Assembly (NCBI GenBank): GCA_023264635.1
Contig: JAHFLT010000006.1
Location: 1 to 33,729, forward strand
DNA from: Candidatus Woesearchaeota archaeon
GTDB taxonomy: Archaea > Nanobdellota > Nanobdellia > Woesearchaeales > JAGVYF01
DNA length: 33,729 bases
Direction: 5' to 3'
The notes under the pieces were generated by a model. The model saw only the letters and a list, made by a program, of their open reading frames with translations. It was not told the DNA's origin and ran no database searches. The translations under genes were made by a program, and so were the position numbers. Positions 1 through 7,740 of the stretch are shown one piece after another (position 1 is the stretch's first letter; every line of letters begins with the position of its first letter).

Positions 1-94
1 TTCATAAGAGCCTATTTTTAATGATTTAATGATTAGTATGTAGTAACAAAAAAGAAAGTTTTATGTCGAAAAGAGGTTGTATCTAAAGTGGTTC

Positions 95-411
95 GCAAAG
101 AAGTGAAAACGCTTCTTGCGCCCAAATGCGCATTGCGCACTTGGGATTTGAGCACAAAGAACTGCAAAGCATTTCTTGTGCAAAAAAACCTTTGATTTTT
201 GCACAAGGAGCTCTGAACGCCTTTGTGCAAAAAATCATTTGTGATTTCTTTGCAGCTGAAGTAGCAAATGACACAATTATCTCCTATAAAAAAATTCATT
301 TGCTACTAAGAGCGGACAACAATTTATTCGTTTTATCCTTGTCCACGATTAAGCATTTGCTGAGGAACTTTTCAATGACGCCTTCCATCCACTAGTTATA
401 AAAACTAGTGG
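95..411. repeat. cluster of six intergenic stem-loops
   Basis: Non-coding stretch with successive inverted repeats, all read directly from the sequence: 95-103/112-119 (GCAA-GAAG with CTTC-TTGC); 121-131/135-145 (CCCAA, TGCGC with GCGCA, TTGGG, one A/C mismatch); 175-186/196-207 (perfect 12 bp, CTTGTGCAAAAA); 227-237/243-254 (near-perfect); 261-270/297-306 (perfect 10 bp, GTAGCAAATG); 389-397/403-411 (perfect 9 bp, CCACTAGTT). Open frames here follow the repeats and resemble nothing known. Positions 1-94 show nothing I can interpret. This could be a decayed mobile repeat, a set of terminators or a structured RNA; the sequence alone does not decide. Confidence 0.75.
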
Positions 412-450
412 TATATTTCTGACAGAGAAGATATATCGGTTTGCTAGCAT

Positions 451-458
451 GATAAAAT
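451..458 (+). promoter_or_regulatory. putative TATA box of the HIT gene pair
   Basis: GATAAAAT ends about 18 nt before the ATG at 476, slightly closer than the usual archaeal TATA-to-start distance. It would give a leaderless or nearly leaderless transcript. Confidence 0.4.
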
Positions 459-475
459 TAGGTTAGAAGAGTAAA

Positions 476-1438
476 ATGGCACAACAACTATCCCCTGAAG
501 AAATGCAAGAGAAGCTCGCGTCCATGAGCCCGGAGGAAATAAAAGAACTGCAGAAACGGCAGTGTCCATTCTGCCAAATTATTGCAGGCAAGATTCCTGC
601 CAAGAAAATATATGAGGACGATAAAGTTATTGCGCTACTTGACATAAATCCAGCAGTTTCAGGTCATACCCTACTAATGCCAAAAGAGCACTATACCATC
701 ATGCCGTTTGTGCCAGACGATGTTTTGGTACACCTTGCAAAAATATCCAAAGCATTATCAAAAGCATTTCTTAGGTGTCTCTTCGCCAAAGGAACAACTA
801 TTTTCATCGCCAACGGCGCAGCAGCTGGACAGCAAGTGCAGCATTTTCTCATTCATTTAGTCCCACGTGAAGAAGGTGATGGCCTAGATGTGTTCACACT
901 CCCAGAGACACAACATTCTCCGGAAATGGAACGTGCATTTTCTGCGTTATCACAGCAGTTCTATGCAGCTATGCGCGATTACTGCAATAAGTATCCTTCT
1001 GGAAAAACGCTCCCACCTCAAGAAAAAATATCTGAAGACCAACTCAGTAAACTGGTTGAACAGAATCCACAACTCAGGGAGCTTATTCTCAAACAACCAG
1101 CTCAATTTAAACAGCTTGCAACAACGCATCCCCAACTGAAGCCACTTTTTAGTGGAGTAGACATTGATGCTTTTATTGCGAATTATGTCCCAGCTCTTTC
1201 TAAAGAAGTGGAAAAAGACAAAGAAGAGGACAAAAATAACGGGCCAGAGAAAGTTGATCTTGACCAGATATCTTCACTCATCAACAAAGAGCATCCGTTA
1301 CCAACGCAGATAGGAGAAGCAGAGGCGAAAACACCTGAAACAAAAGAAAAACCAGCAGAAAAAAAGGCACCGTTAAAGAAAAAGAGTGACGATGTTGATC
1401 TGGACAAAGTCCTGGACCTTCTTGGAGGGAATGCATAA
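476..1438 (+). CDS. HIT-family protein with degenerate catalytic motif and charged C-terminal tail
   Basis: 320 aa. Residues 1-29 form a short acidic helix-like leader. A HIT domain follows at about 30-140, with a zinc CPFC pair (C30, C33) and the family segments GHTLLMPKEHY and GQQVQ. HIT hydrolases and transferases act on nucleotide phosphoramidates or dinucleotides through the central His of an H-x-H-x-H motif. Here residues 123-127 read HFLIH, so the nucleophile position is Leu125. About 190 residues follow the domain; they are Lys/Glu-rich and carry two similar segments (VDLDQISSLI near 260 and VDLDKVLDLL near the end). The gene overlaps the next HIT gene by one base (TAATG). I infer a nucleotide-binding or scaffold role rather than hydrolysis. 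Confidence 0.85.
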   Translation: MAQQLSPEEMQEKLASMSPEEIKELQKRQCPFCQIIAGKIPAKKIYEDDKVIALLDINPAVSGHTLLMPKEHYTIMPFVPDDVLVHLAKISKALSKAFLRCLFAKGTTIFIANGAAAGQQVQHFLIHLVPREEGDGLDVFTLPETQHSPEMERAFSALSQQFYAAMRDYCNKYPSGKTLPPQEKISEDQLSKLVEQNPQLRELILKQPAQFKQLATTHPQLKPLFSGVDIDAFIANYVPALSKEVEKDKEEDKNNGPEKVDLDQISSLINKEHPLPTQIGEAEAKTPETKEKPAEKKAPLKKKSDDVDLDKVLDLLGGNA

Positions 1439-1941
1439 TGGCATGCGATTATTGCGACCTCCTGCCCAGAGCGCTGTATGAAGATGCGATTGCTGCTGTT
1501 ATCATACCAAAAAAACCAGCAACACCGGGGCACCTTATTGTTGTCCCTAAGGGACACCACACCATTCTTGAAGAAGCTCCGGATAACGTCATAGAGCACT
1601 GCATGTTGGTTGCCAACAAAACGTCTATCGTCTTATTCGAAGCATTTGGGGGGGGTGGCACGAACATTATCGTGCAGAATGGAATAGCATCTGGTCAGTC
1701 AGTTCCCCATTTTAGCATCAATGTGCTGCCAAGGAAGGATGGGGATGGTCTTTCATTCAAATGGCAGCCGGGGAAGCTGGAAGAACAGAAGATGAATGAG
1801 GTTCATGTTACTCTAAAAGAGGAATGTGATTACATCGGTCAGCCAGGTGAAGAGAAAAAACCTGAAATGAAAAAGGAAGAGAAAAAAATTGATTACTCTG
1901 AAGAAAATTATCTTATTCGGCAACTAAGGAGGTTGCCGTAA
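1438..1941 (+). CDS. second HIT-family protein, catalytic histidines lost
   Basis: 167 aa. The HIT fold is recognisable from C3/C6 (CDYC), GHLIVVPKGHH at 31-41, GGTNIIVQNG at 73-82 and GQSVPH at 86-91. The H-x-H-x-H motif is reduced to HFSIN (H91, Ser93, Asn95), so both the nucleophilic and the third histidine are missing. A Lys/Glu-rich tail fills the last 40 residues. The start ATG overlaps the upstream stop by one base and is preceded by GGAGGG, so translation is probably coupled and the two proteins are likely made together, possibly as a heterodimer (HIT proteins usually dimerise). It converges on argS. Confidence 0.85.
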   Translation: MACDYCDLLPRALYEDAIAAVIIPKKPATPGHLIVVPKGHHTILEEAPDNVIEHCMLVANKTSIVLFEAFGGGGTNIIVQNGIASGQSVPHFSINVLPRKDGDGLSFKWQPGKLEEQKMNEVHVTLKEECDYIGQPGEEKKPEMKKEEKKIDYSEENYLIRQLRRLP

Positions 1942-1977
1942 AAATGGAGAAGCGTTCGAAAAGTCTGTAAAGAATTA

Positions 1978-3684
1978 CTACATCACTTCCGGCGCTTCTA
2001 TCCCCAAGAGTGCAAGACCGTTTTTCTGAACTTGTTTGACACACATCACTAATGCAATCCGTGCAAGCCGCAATTCTTCGTCTCCCACATCGAGCACCGG
2101 ACATTCATGATAAAACGAACTGAATGCATGCGTCAGTTCTATGAGGTAATGTGCGATAATGCTCGGCTTGTACTGCATCGCAGCTGCAGTGACTTTATCA
2201 GGATAAATTGCTAACAGCTTGGCTACTGCAACCTCTTCAGGAGCATGCAGTTTTGAGAGTGATGCAACCATTTTCTTCCCATTAGTTCTGCCAATTTTGC
2301 GTAAAATGGATGCAGCCCGCGCATGTGCATATTGCACATAAGGTCCCGTTTCACCATCAAAAGATATTGATTCTTTTGGATCAAAAACCATATCCTTTAA
2401 TGGGTCTGTCTTTAATAGGTGAAATTTTAGTGCGCCAATACCAATGATACGTGCACGCTCCATGAGTTCTTCGTGTGTAATATCCTTCCAACGGATCATT
2501 ATCTCATGTTGTGCAAGAGAGATCATGTCATCGATTAGTTCATCAGCATCTACGACGTTTCCTTCACGGGACTTCATCTTGCCTTCTGGAAGAAGAACCA
2601 TGCCATAACTAATATGATGCAGACTCTCAGCCCTTGGAAACTTTATGATTTCCAGAATCTTAAAAAGCTGCTGGAAATGCATATTCTGTTCGGAAGCAAC
2701 GACATAGAGGGATTCATCGTATTTCCACTCTTTGTGTTTCAGGATTGCGAGATAGATGTCCTGCGTCATGTAGACACTTGTGCCATCGCTGCGCAAGAGC
2801 ACTTTGTTTGGTAATCCAAACTGCTCCAGTTTTACGAGGACAGCTCCTGTCTCATCTTTCTCAAACAGTCCTTGTTTCAATCCCTCAAACACCACTTTTT
2901 TGCCTTTGAAATAGAACTTGCTTTCGTAATAATGTTTTCTGAACTCTATCCCTAGCCGGCGTATGGTTTGCATAAACCCTTCTTCAGCCCAGGAATTCAT
3001 CTTGCGCCACAAGTCGACAATTTCCTTTTCACCCTTTTCCCATGCTATTAGCATCTGTTGCGCTTCCTCTTCCAACTCTGGATGCGTCTTGCTTTTTTCA
3101 TTGAAGAGAACATAATAATTGCCCACAAAGTGATCTGACTTGATGTCTGGCGCTTTATTGTTGCCAAAATGCTTGTATGCAACCATGGACTTACAGATAT
3201 GTATTCCTCTGTCATTCATCAGATTGACTTGAACTACCTTGTGCCCAAGAGCTTCACACAGTCTGCTGATGGAATAGCCGAGAGAAACATTCCTGAGATG
3301 CCCAAGATGCAGTGGCTTGTTTGTATTGGGAGACAAATATTCGGACACTACCTTTTTTCCGGTTTTTGGATGTGTGCCATAGTCTTCCTTTGCAGTGAGA
3401 ATGCTATTCAATGTATAGGTGAGCAGCAATGTAGTGTCTACAAAAAAGTTGACATAAGGTCCCACTGCTTTTATCTGGGAAACCCCAGCTATCTTTCCTA
3501 CTTCCTGTGCAAGTGCAGTTGCTATTATAGAGGGTGATTGTTTGCGGAGCTTTGCCAACGAAAAGCAGGGAAAGGCATAATCACCCATCCCTTCCGGAGG
3601 AACCTCAAGGATAAATTCTCGCAGTCCTGTCTTTTCTGACAGTACACGTTTAATATTCAATTGTATGTCCATGCTCATGTCCAT
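1978..3684 (-). CDS. argS: arginyl-tRNA synthetase
   Basis: 568 aa, normal for class I ArgRS. It attaches arginine to tRNA-Arg in the cytoplasm. An N-terminal additional domain (about 1-105) is followed by the catalytic core with the HIGH motif as HLGH (126-129, in SPNTNKPLHLGHLRN), a KMSKS-like KMKSR near residue 367, and a C-terminal anticodon-binding helical domain starting around 450 (GPYVQYAHARA). The start is uncertain among Met1, Met3 and Met5. With Met1 the gene overlaps the upstream CTU2-like gene by 35 nt; Met5 (3672) is equally plausible. It is cotranscribed with that gene, a pairing that would link tRNA charging and tRNA modification. Confidence 0.96.
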   Translation of the reverse strand: MDMSMDIQLNIKRVLSEKTGLREFILEVPPEGMGDYAFPCFSLAKLRKQSPSIIATALAQEVGKIAGVSQIKAVGPYVNFFVDTTLLLTYTLNSILTAKEDYGTHPKTGKKVVSEYLSPNTNKPLHLGHLRNVSLGYSISRLCEALGHKVVQVNLMNDRGIHICKSMVAYKHFGNNKAPDIKSDHFVGNYYVLFNEKSKTHPELEEEAQQMLIAWEKGEKEIVDLWRKMNSWAEEGFMQTIRRLGIEFRKHYYESKFYFKGKKVVFEGLKQGLFEKDETGAVLVKLEQFGLPNKVLLRSDGTSVYMTQDIYLAILKHKEWKYDESLYVVASEQNMHFQQLFKILEIIKFPRAESLHHISYGMVLLPEGKMKSREGNVVDADELIDDMISLAQHEIMIRWKDITHEELMERARIIGIGALKFHLLKTDPLKDMVFDPKESISFDGETGPYVQYAHARAASILRKIGRTNGKKMVASLSKLHAPEEVAVAKLLAIYPDKVTAAAMQYKPSIIAHYLIELTHAFSSFYHECPVLDVGDEELRLARIALVMCVKQVQKNGLALLGIEAPEVM

Positions 3685-4279
3685 CTACAGTGATATCTTT
3701 AATGTTTCCATTGCTGTTTCCCCTTTCCAAGAATGGTCGCAGTGCATTTGCGCTTTTCAACAGGCTGTACTTCGAGGAAGGATATTTCTCCTCAAGCGCG
3801 TCAAGAACATCAAAAACAGGATCATGTGCAATTGATGGATATGACAATTTCCGTATCTCGGTATATTTATTAAGCTCACGCTCTGTTACTGACATGAAGA
3901 GCTTGATAATTCTTTTGTCTTCGCACACTGATTTTCCCTGAAAGAAATTACCCAGAAATGTGCCTATCTCACGATCCATTGTCCATGGCAGTACTACCCT
4001 CGCATGGATATGCAGACGCTGGGCAGCAGCCAATTCTTTTTCTGTTTTGAAGAGAGAGAGAGTAATAGGAAGGTCATGAAGTATCGCTTTTAACACAGAC
4101 ATACACAACTCTCCCAAAATAAGAAGATGCTCATTTTTTTCCACGGGAGTTTCTGTACGAATATATTTTCTAATTCTCTTTTCAATGACATCACAAAAAC
4201 AGGTGTCACAATACCACTCCATTATCTTAAATGATGCTTCCCTTTTGCATTTTATACAGGTGTTTACGCAGGTGTTCAT
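3650..4279 (-). CDS. CTU2/NCS2-like protein (tRNA U34 thiolation partner), degenerate P-loop
   Basis: 209 aa. The N-terminus carries a C-x2-C ... C-x2-C zinc site (C8, C11, C24, C27) followed by an IEKRIRKYIR helix, as in CTU1/CTU2 (NCS6/NCS2) proteins. Those form the complex that 2-thiolates the wobble uridine of tRNA. A weak nucleotide-hydrolase-like core follows (HLLILGELCMS, about 49-60), but the SGGxDS PP-loop needed for adenylation is absent. The C-terminal part (about 128-190: ERELNKYTEIRKLSY, then EEKYPSSKYSLLKS) resembles the CTU2 tail. I infer the non-catalytic partner subunit. The start at 4279 is backed by a TATA-like TTTTAAAG at about 4300. The 3' end overlaps argS. The family call rests on motif memory and would benefit from a profile search. 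Confidence 0.55.
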   Translation of the reverse strand: MNTCVNTCIKCKREASFKIMEWYCDTCFCDVIEKRIRKYIRTETPVEKNEHLLILGELCMSVLKAILHDLPITLSLFKTEKELAAAQRLHIHARVVLPWTMDREIGTFLGNFFQGKSVCEDKRIIKLFMSVTERELNKYTEIRKLSYPSIAHDPVFDVLDALEEKYPSSKYSLLKSANALRPFLERGNSNGNIKDITVDGHEHGHTIEY

Positions 4280-4385
4280 TGCCAGTCTATTTTGCCTTTA
4301 CTTTAAAATCTTTTTCATTAACTATTTTTGGGTAGTATCAAAAACAAACATTTAAATATATGTTACCTTTACCGAAGAGTAACAA

Positions 4386-4563
4386 CTATCACCTCTTTTT
4401 CCCCTCGGGCATTCCACAAGGGATACTCTTGGGGTTTTATAATACTACTCGCAAGTAGCATTAAAAACGGAAGTTATTTATAGAAGTTCTTGTTTGCGCC
4501 CACTATCACCTCTTTTTTCCCCAGGTCGTTCCAGCAATGGAACGGCCCAGGGGTTTATAATTA
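4386..4563. repeat. tandem pair of similar hairpin units
   Basis: Two units 118 bp apart have the same layout on the plus strand: CTATCACCTC, a run of T, CCCC, a hairpin, GGGG, then TTTATAAT. Unit 1 is 4386-4443, unit 2 is 4504-4561. In unit 2 CGTTCCA (4527-4533) pairs with TGGAACG (4538-4544) around a GCAA tetraloop, extended by GGT/GCC and CCCC/GGGG. In unit 1 ATTCC pairs with GGGAT inside CCCC/GGGG. The primary sequence inside differs but the pairing is kept, which suggests selection on structure. On the minus strand each unit reads TATA-like, hairpin, purine tract, GAGGTGAT (a perfect Shine-Dalgarno core). No known RNA family is recognised. Confidence 0.6.
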
Positions 4564-4603
4564 CCTATCAGGGATTACTATCAAGGGTTATAATTGCTTA
4601 TTA

Positions 4604-4635
4604 TAATCACTTATTTATGATAATCACTTATTTAT
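4604..4635. repeat. short tandem direct repeat
   Basis: TAATCACTTATTTAT occurs at 4604-4618 and 4621-4635, with a degenerate third start (TAATCACTTGTTAT) at about 4652. It lies just downstream of the Lon-like protease stop on the minus strand. The rest of the 4280-4655 gap holds the hairpin units and TATA-like sequences at about 4300 and 4355. Confidence 0.6.
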
Positions 4636-4655
4636 TTATTATAACCACGTAGTAA

Positions 4656-6470
4656 TCACTTGTTATTGCCTTTGGGACTTTTGCGCAATAGTTTTCTGTA
4701 CACTACAGCAAAGATCACACCCCAAACAAATCCTCCGGCAAAGAAGAGTATTTCGTTTGTATATGAACGGATTGATAGCATTAAGAAGCCTGCCGGTGTA
4801 GCATTTTTCTTCTCTTGGAAGTAAAGTTTGAGATCGCTCATCTCTAATGCGTATTCTGAGAATAACAATGCAGAATAGATGTCATGATCCTGTAGTGCGG
4901 AAGCATATTCCCAATAACTATAGCCTACTATGGGAAAGAATCCTTTCTCCTGTGTCCGTGCAATAGTATCTTTTACGAGCACTAGCTTTTTTTCGACATA
5001 TTCTTTCAGAAAGTCGTCACTGATGCCGATTGTATTGAGAACAACATCTGCTTCAGCTTTTGCTTTTGCTGCCTTATGCAAACATAGCAGGTATTTCTCT
5101 TTCTGGTAATTCTCCTGTGCACTTCTTAGCGTCTCATCAGCAGTTCCTGCTGCTGGGAATATTGTTTTAACATACTGTACACGTTCCTGTGCCTCTGCAA
5201 ATTTTCGCTGACATGCTTCTTTAGTTGCACTTCTGTCAACATTGAACTGCTTTCCCGGCAGACCAAAGAAATGCGTCCATGCCTTTACACTCTGGAAACG
5301 TTCAACAGTATATGCTAACTGTTCAATGGCACTTGCATTTGTAGCCATTATTTTCTGTGTAAGCTCTAGTGCACTAATAGTCTCGTCAAGTCTCTCATTA
5401 ACAATAATATTTGTCTGCATATCAGTTAATGTCTCCAAAGGTATCTGTGCAGTCTCTTTTTGCATATCCTCAACATCATTTTTAATGCGCTGAAGATTGT
5501 TTATGATATCCTGTTTGGACAAATTCTGCAAAAGTATGTTTTGCGCCTGTAATTTTGCATTTGCTGCAAAGCAGTAACTGGCTTGTGAATAAGAGTCATG
5601 ATGTTCTTGTGCTTTCTCAGAACGCTCAACAAGCTCCTGCGCTATTCTGGTATATGTGGAGTTAACACCTGGCATCAACCGCTGAATCACCCGCCTTCGT
5701 TCACAGAGTATTGATGCCACTTCTTCCATTACTGATTGATAAGCACTTTCTTTCGTGATGGTTTTATTGTTTTCATAAAGGTACTTACCGGTAAATTCAA
5801 AAAGCGCAGCATTCAGGTCAGTCACTTCAGTCACCGTAACATTTTGTTTTTTGCCATATTCAAAGAGGTCAACCGTTTTGTTGAGGAACTTAGTCAAAGT
5901 GATGTTCATTGTTTTGTTGGCAGCAGTAATATTTGTGGTTATTGCACTTGGAATGTATTGTTTGTAATTTCGTGTGCCTTTGGAAATGAGCACTTTTTTA
6001 ATGCCTGCCTTTGCAGCAGCATCCATCTTTTCAGGAATGCCAGAAACAGGACCTATCAAACCCCCTGAATTAATTGTACCAGTTATCGCAACCTCCTCAT
6101 TAATTGGCAGGTTTTGCAGTGCAGCCGCTGTGAGTATTGCAAGCGCAGCGCCAGCGCTTGGCCCACCGACTATGGCGCTGTCAGCTTTAATGGTATAGAT
6201 GAAATTCAGTCCGGAGCAATCCTTGTTGCTTAGTTCGCATGCGACATCTTTTGCAAAACGGGTGGATATCTGGGTATCAAGCCGCGTTAGCGGAAATGTC
6301 TCGATGAACACCCTGTTTTGACCAGGAACTATATCCAGATATAGGTCAGCAATGCTGCCCGTGAGGTTTCCTTCTGTTTCTGTAACAGCGAGAAGTTGCA
6401 TGTGACGTGTTTCCGCATACACGGGGAAAACAAGGATAAGAAAAATAAGTAATATTATCAGCTGCTTCAT
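4656..6470 (-). CDS. secreted, membrane-anchored Lon-like serine protease (archaeal COG1750 type)
   Basis: 604 aa. A signal peptide spans residues 1-19 (hydrophobic, ending VYA). The S16 Lon-type protease domain follows at about 25-200, with catalytic Ser105 in GGPSAG and Lys148 in GIPEKMDAA. The Ser-Lys spacing of 43 matches that of Lon. No AAA+ ATPase domain is present. A long helical, partly coiled-coil region (about 240-540) leads to one C-terminal membrane segment (about 570-590) and a basic end. The protease domain should therefore face outside. The likely role is ATP-independent processing or quality control of envelope proteins. The start is supported by ATTTATATCA at 6491-6500 on the opposite strand (TATA about 25 bp upstream). 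Substrates are unknown. Confidence 0.9.
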   Translation of the reverse strand: MKQLIILLIFLILVFPVYAETRHMQLLAVTETEGNLTGSIADLYLDIVPGQNRVFIETFPLTRLDTQISTRFAKDVACELSNKDCSGLNFIYTIKADSAIVGGPSAGAALAILTAAALQNLPINEEVAITGTINSGGLIGPVSGIPEKMDAAAKAGIKKVLISKGTRNYKQYIPSAITTNITAANKTMNITLTKFLNKTVDLFEYGKKQNVTVTEVTDLNAALFEFTGKYLYENNKTITKESAYQSVMEEVASILCERRRVIQRLMPGVNSTYTRIAQELVERSEKAQEHHDSYSQASYCFAANAKLQAQNILLQNLSKQDIINNLQRIKNDVEDMQKETAQIPLETLTDMQTNIIVNERLDETISALELTQKIMATNASAIEQLAYTVERFQSVKAWTHFFGLPGKQFNVDRSATKEACQRKFAEAQERVQYVKTIFPAAGTADETLRSAQENYQKEKYLLCLHKAAKAKAEADVVLNTIGISDDFLKEYVEKKLVLVKDTIARTQEKGFFPIVGYSYWEYASALQDHDIYSALLFSEYALEMSDLKLYFQEKKNATPAGFLMLSIRSYTNEILFFAGGFVWGVIFAVVYRKLLRKSPKGNNK

Positions 6471-6490
6471 ATTCGCAAAAAATCCCAGCT

Positions 6491-6535
6491 ATTTATATCA
6501 TTTGTGGCTGCTCTGTAACTAAAACTTTAAAAAAG
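6491..6535. promoter_or_regulatory. divergent promoter region, protease / GT4
   Basis: The minus-strand TATA (TGATATAAAT, 6491-6500) lies about 25 bp from the protease ATG at 6470. The plus-strand TATA (CTTTAAAAAAG, 6525-6535) lies about 26 bp from the GT4 ATG at 6556. Both spacings predict leaderless transcripts. Confidence 0.6.
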
Positions 6536-6555
6536 CATACCAAATTCTCCCTCTT

Positions 6556-7713
6556 ATGAAGATCTATGTTGCAATGTATGACTATCCTGTGCAGACAGGA
6601 GGCGGTGGCATAAGCACTGCCACATCTGTAGCTGCCTTGCAGACAAAGCATGATGTGAAAGTATTTTACAACTACGATGCACTCAAAGTCGCACTAGGTC
6701 TGGAGAAACCAGATATGGTCCATCATATGAATGTCCGTGGGCTTGTATCAATTGCACGTATGTGTCGTGAACATAACGTAACCTGTATCACGACCCTGAA
6801 CAATGAAATTACCTGCATTAATGGGACACATATGTGGTTTGATAAAACACGTGACACCAATAAGTTTGCTAGAGAATGCAGAAGATGCAGCTTTTTAAGA
6901 GCGACGTATTGCAATTTTTTTGACTGGAGATTTCCTCTCTGGAGGAGGCTCCGCAATGCAGCAACTGTTATTTATCGTTATTTCTTAAACCACAAACGAG
7001 GTCTTGAAGAGCTAAAGAGAATTCCTGCAGTCGTAGTCATTGGTGAATGCGATAGAAAATTACTGCACGAATTCGGAGTTTCCCGGAAGATATATGTGAT
7101 ACCTCAGCCGATACAGGATGATTTCTTTCTGCAGCGATTACCTGGTAAGAATATATCTGGAAAAAAGGTTTTCCTCTTGCCAAAGGGGGCAACCTACAGC
7201 AGAGGATCCCATGTTATCCTGGAAGCGTTCTCAAAGATTCAACGCAATGATATCCAGGTGATAGCTATTAACAACAAAGATGGCAATCAAAAGGAATTAC
7301 AGGAGTTGAAAGAATATTTTTCTCATCCAAACATAAAGCTAATAGACCAGTTACCACCGGAAAAAATGGCTGAATTGTACACTGCTTCCTATGTGACTAT
7401 TTTTTCTGATCTGACATATAGCCCATTTGGTCGCACATGGGCAGAAAGCTGTGCCAGGGGGACTCCTGTAATGGCATTTCGCGGTCGCGGTGCTGCTGAG
7501 GATTATCTTATCCACAAAGAGACTGGTTATTTCATGCAGGAAAGCATACAAGGCATAATAGATGCCATCAATGAATTGTGTGATGATACTGTGCTCTATG
7601 CAAAAATCCGCGCCAACAGTTTTGCATACGTCAACAAAAACCTCAAAGCATCTCACTGGCTTAGCAAAATAGAACAAGTTTATGGAGATGTTTTTTCAGG
7701 GAATTCATATTAA
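6556..7713 (+). CDS. glycosyltransferase, GT4/GT-B fold
   Basis: 385 aa. The N-terminal half begins MKIYVAMYDYP followed by a Gly-rich acceptor-side loop (TGGGGIST, about 12-19). A Cys-rich central insert holds CRRCSFLRATYC near 108-119, which may bind a metal. The C-terminal nucleotide-sugar half has KGATYSRGSHVILEA (about 215) and the donor-binding segment GRTWAESCARGTPVMAFRG (about 295-313), matching the E-x7-E region of GT4 enzymes. It would transfer a sugar from a nucleotide donor to a glycan in the cytoplasm. It is convergent with the PIG-L gene. Sugar and acceptor cannot be read from the sequence. Confidence 0.85.
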   Translation: MKIYVAMYDYPVQTGGGGISTATSVAALQTKHDVKVFYNYDALKVALGLEKPDMVHHMNVRGLVSIARMCREHNVTCITTLNNEITCINGTHMWFDKTRDTNKFARECRRCSFLRATYCNFFDWRFPLWRRLRNAATVIYRYFLNHKRGLEELKRIPAVVVIGECDRKLLHEFGVSRKIYVIPQPIQDDFFLQRLPGKNISGKKVFLLPKGATYSRGSHVILEAFSKIQRNDIQVIAINNKDGNQKELQELKEYFSHPNIKLIDQLPPEKMAELYTASYVTIFSDLTYSPFGRTWAESCARGTPVMAFRGRGAAEDYLIHKETGYFMQESIQGIIDAINELCDDTVLYAKIRANSFAYVNKNLKASHWLSKIEQVYGDVFSGNSY

Positions 7714-7740
7714 AATTGATGGCAGCATTTATTCTCTATT

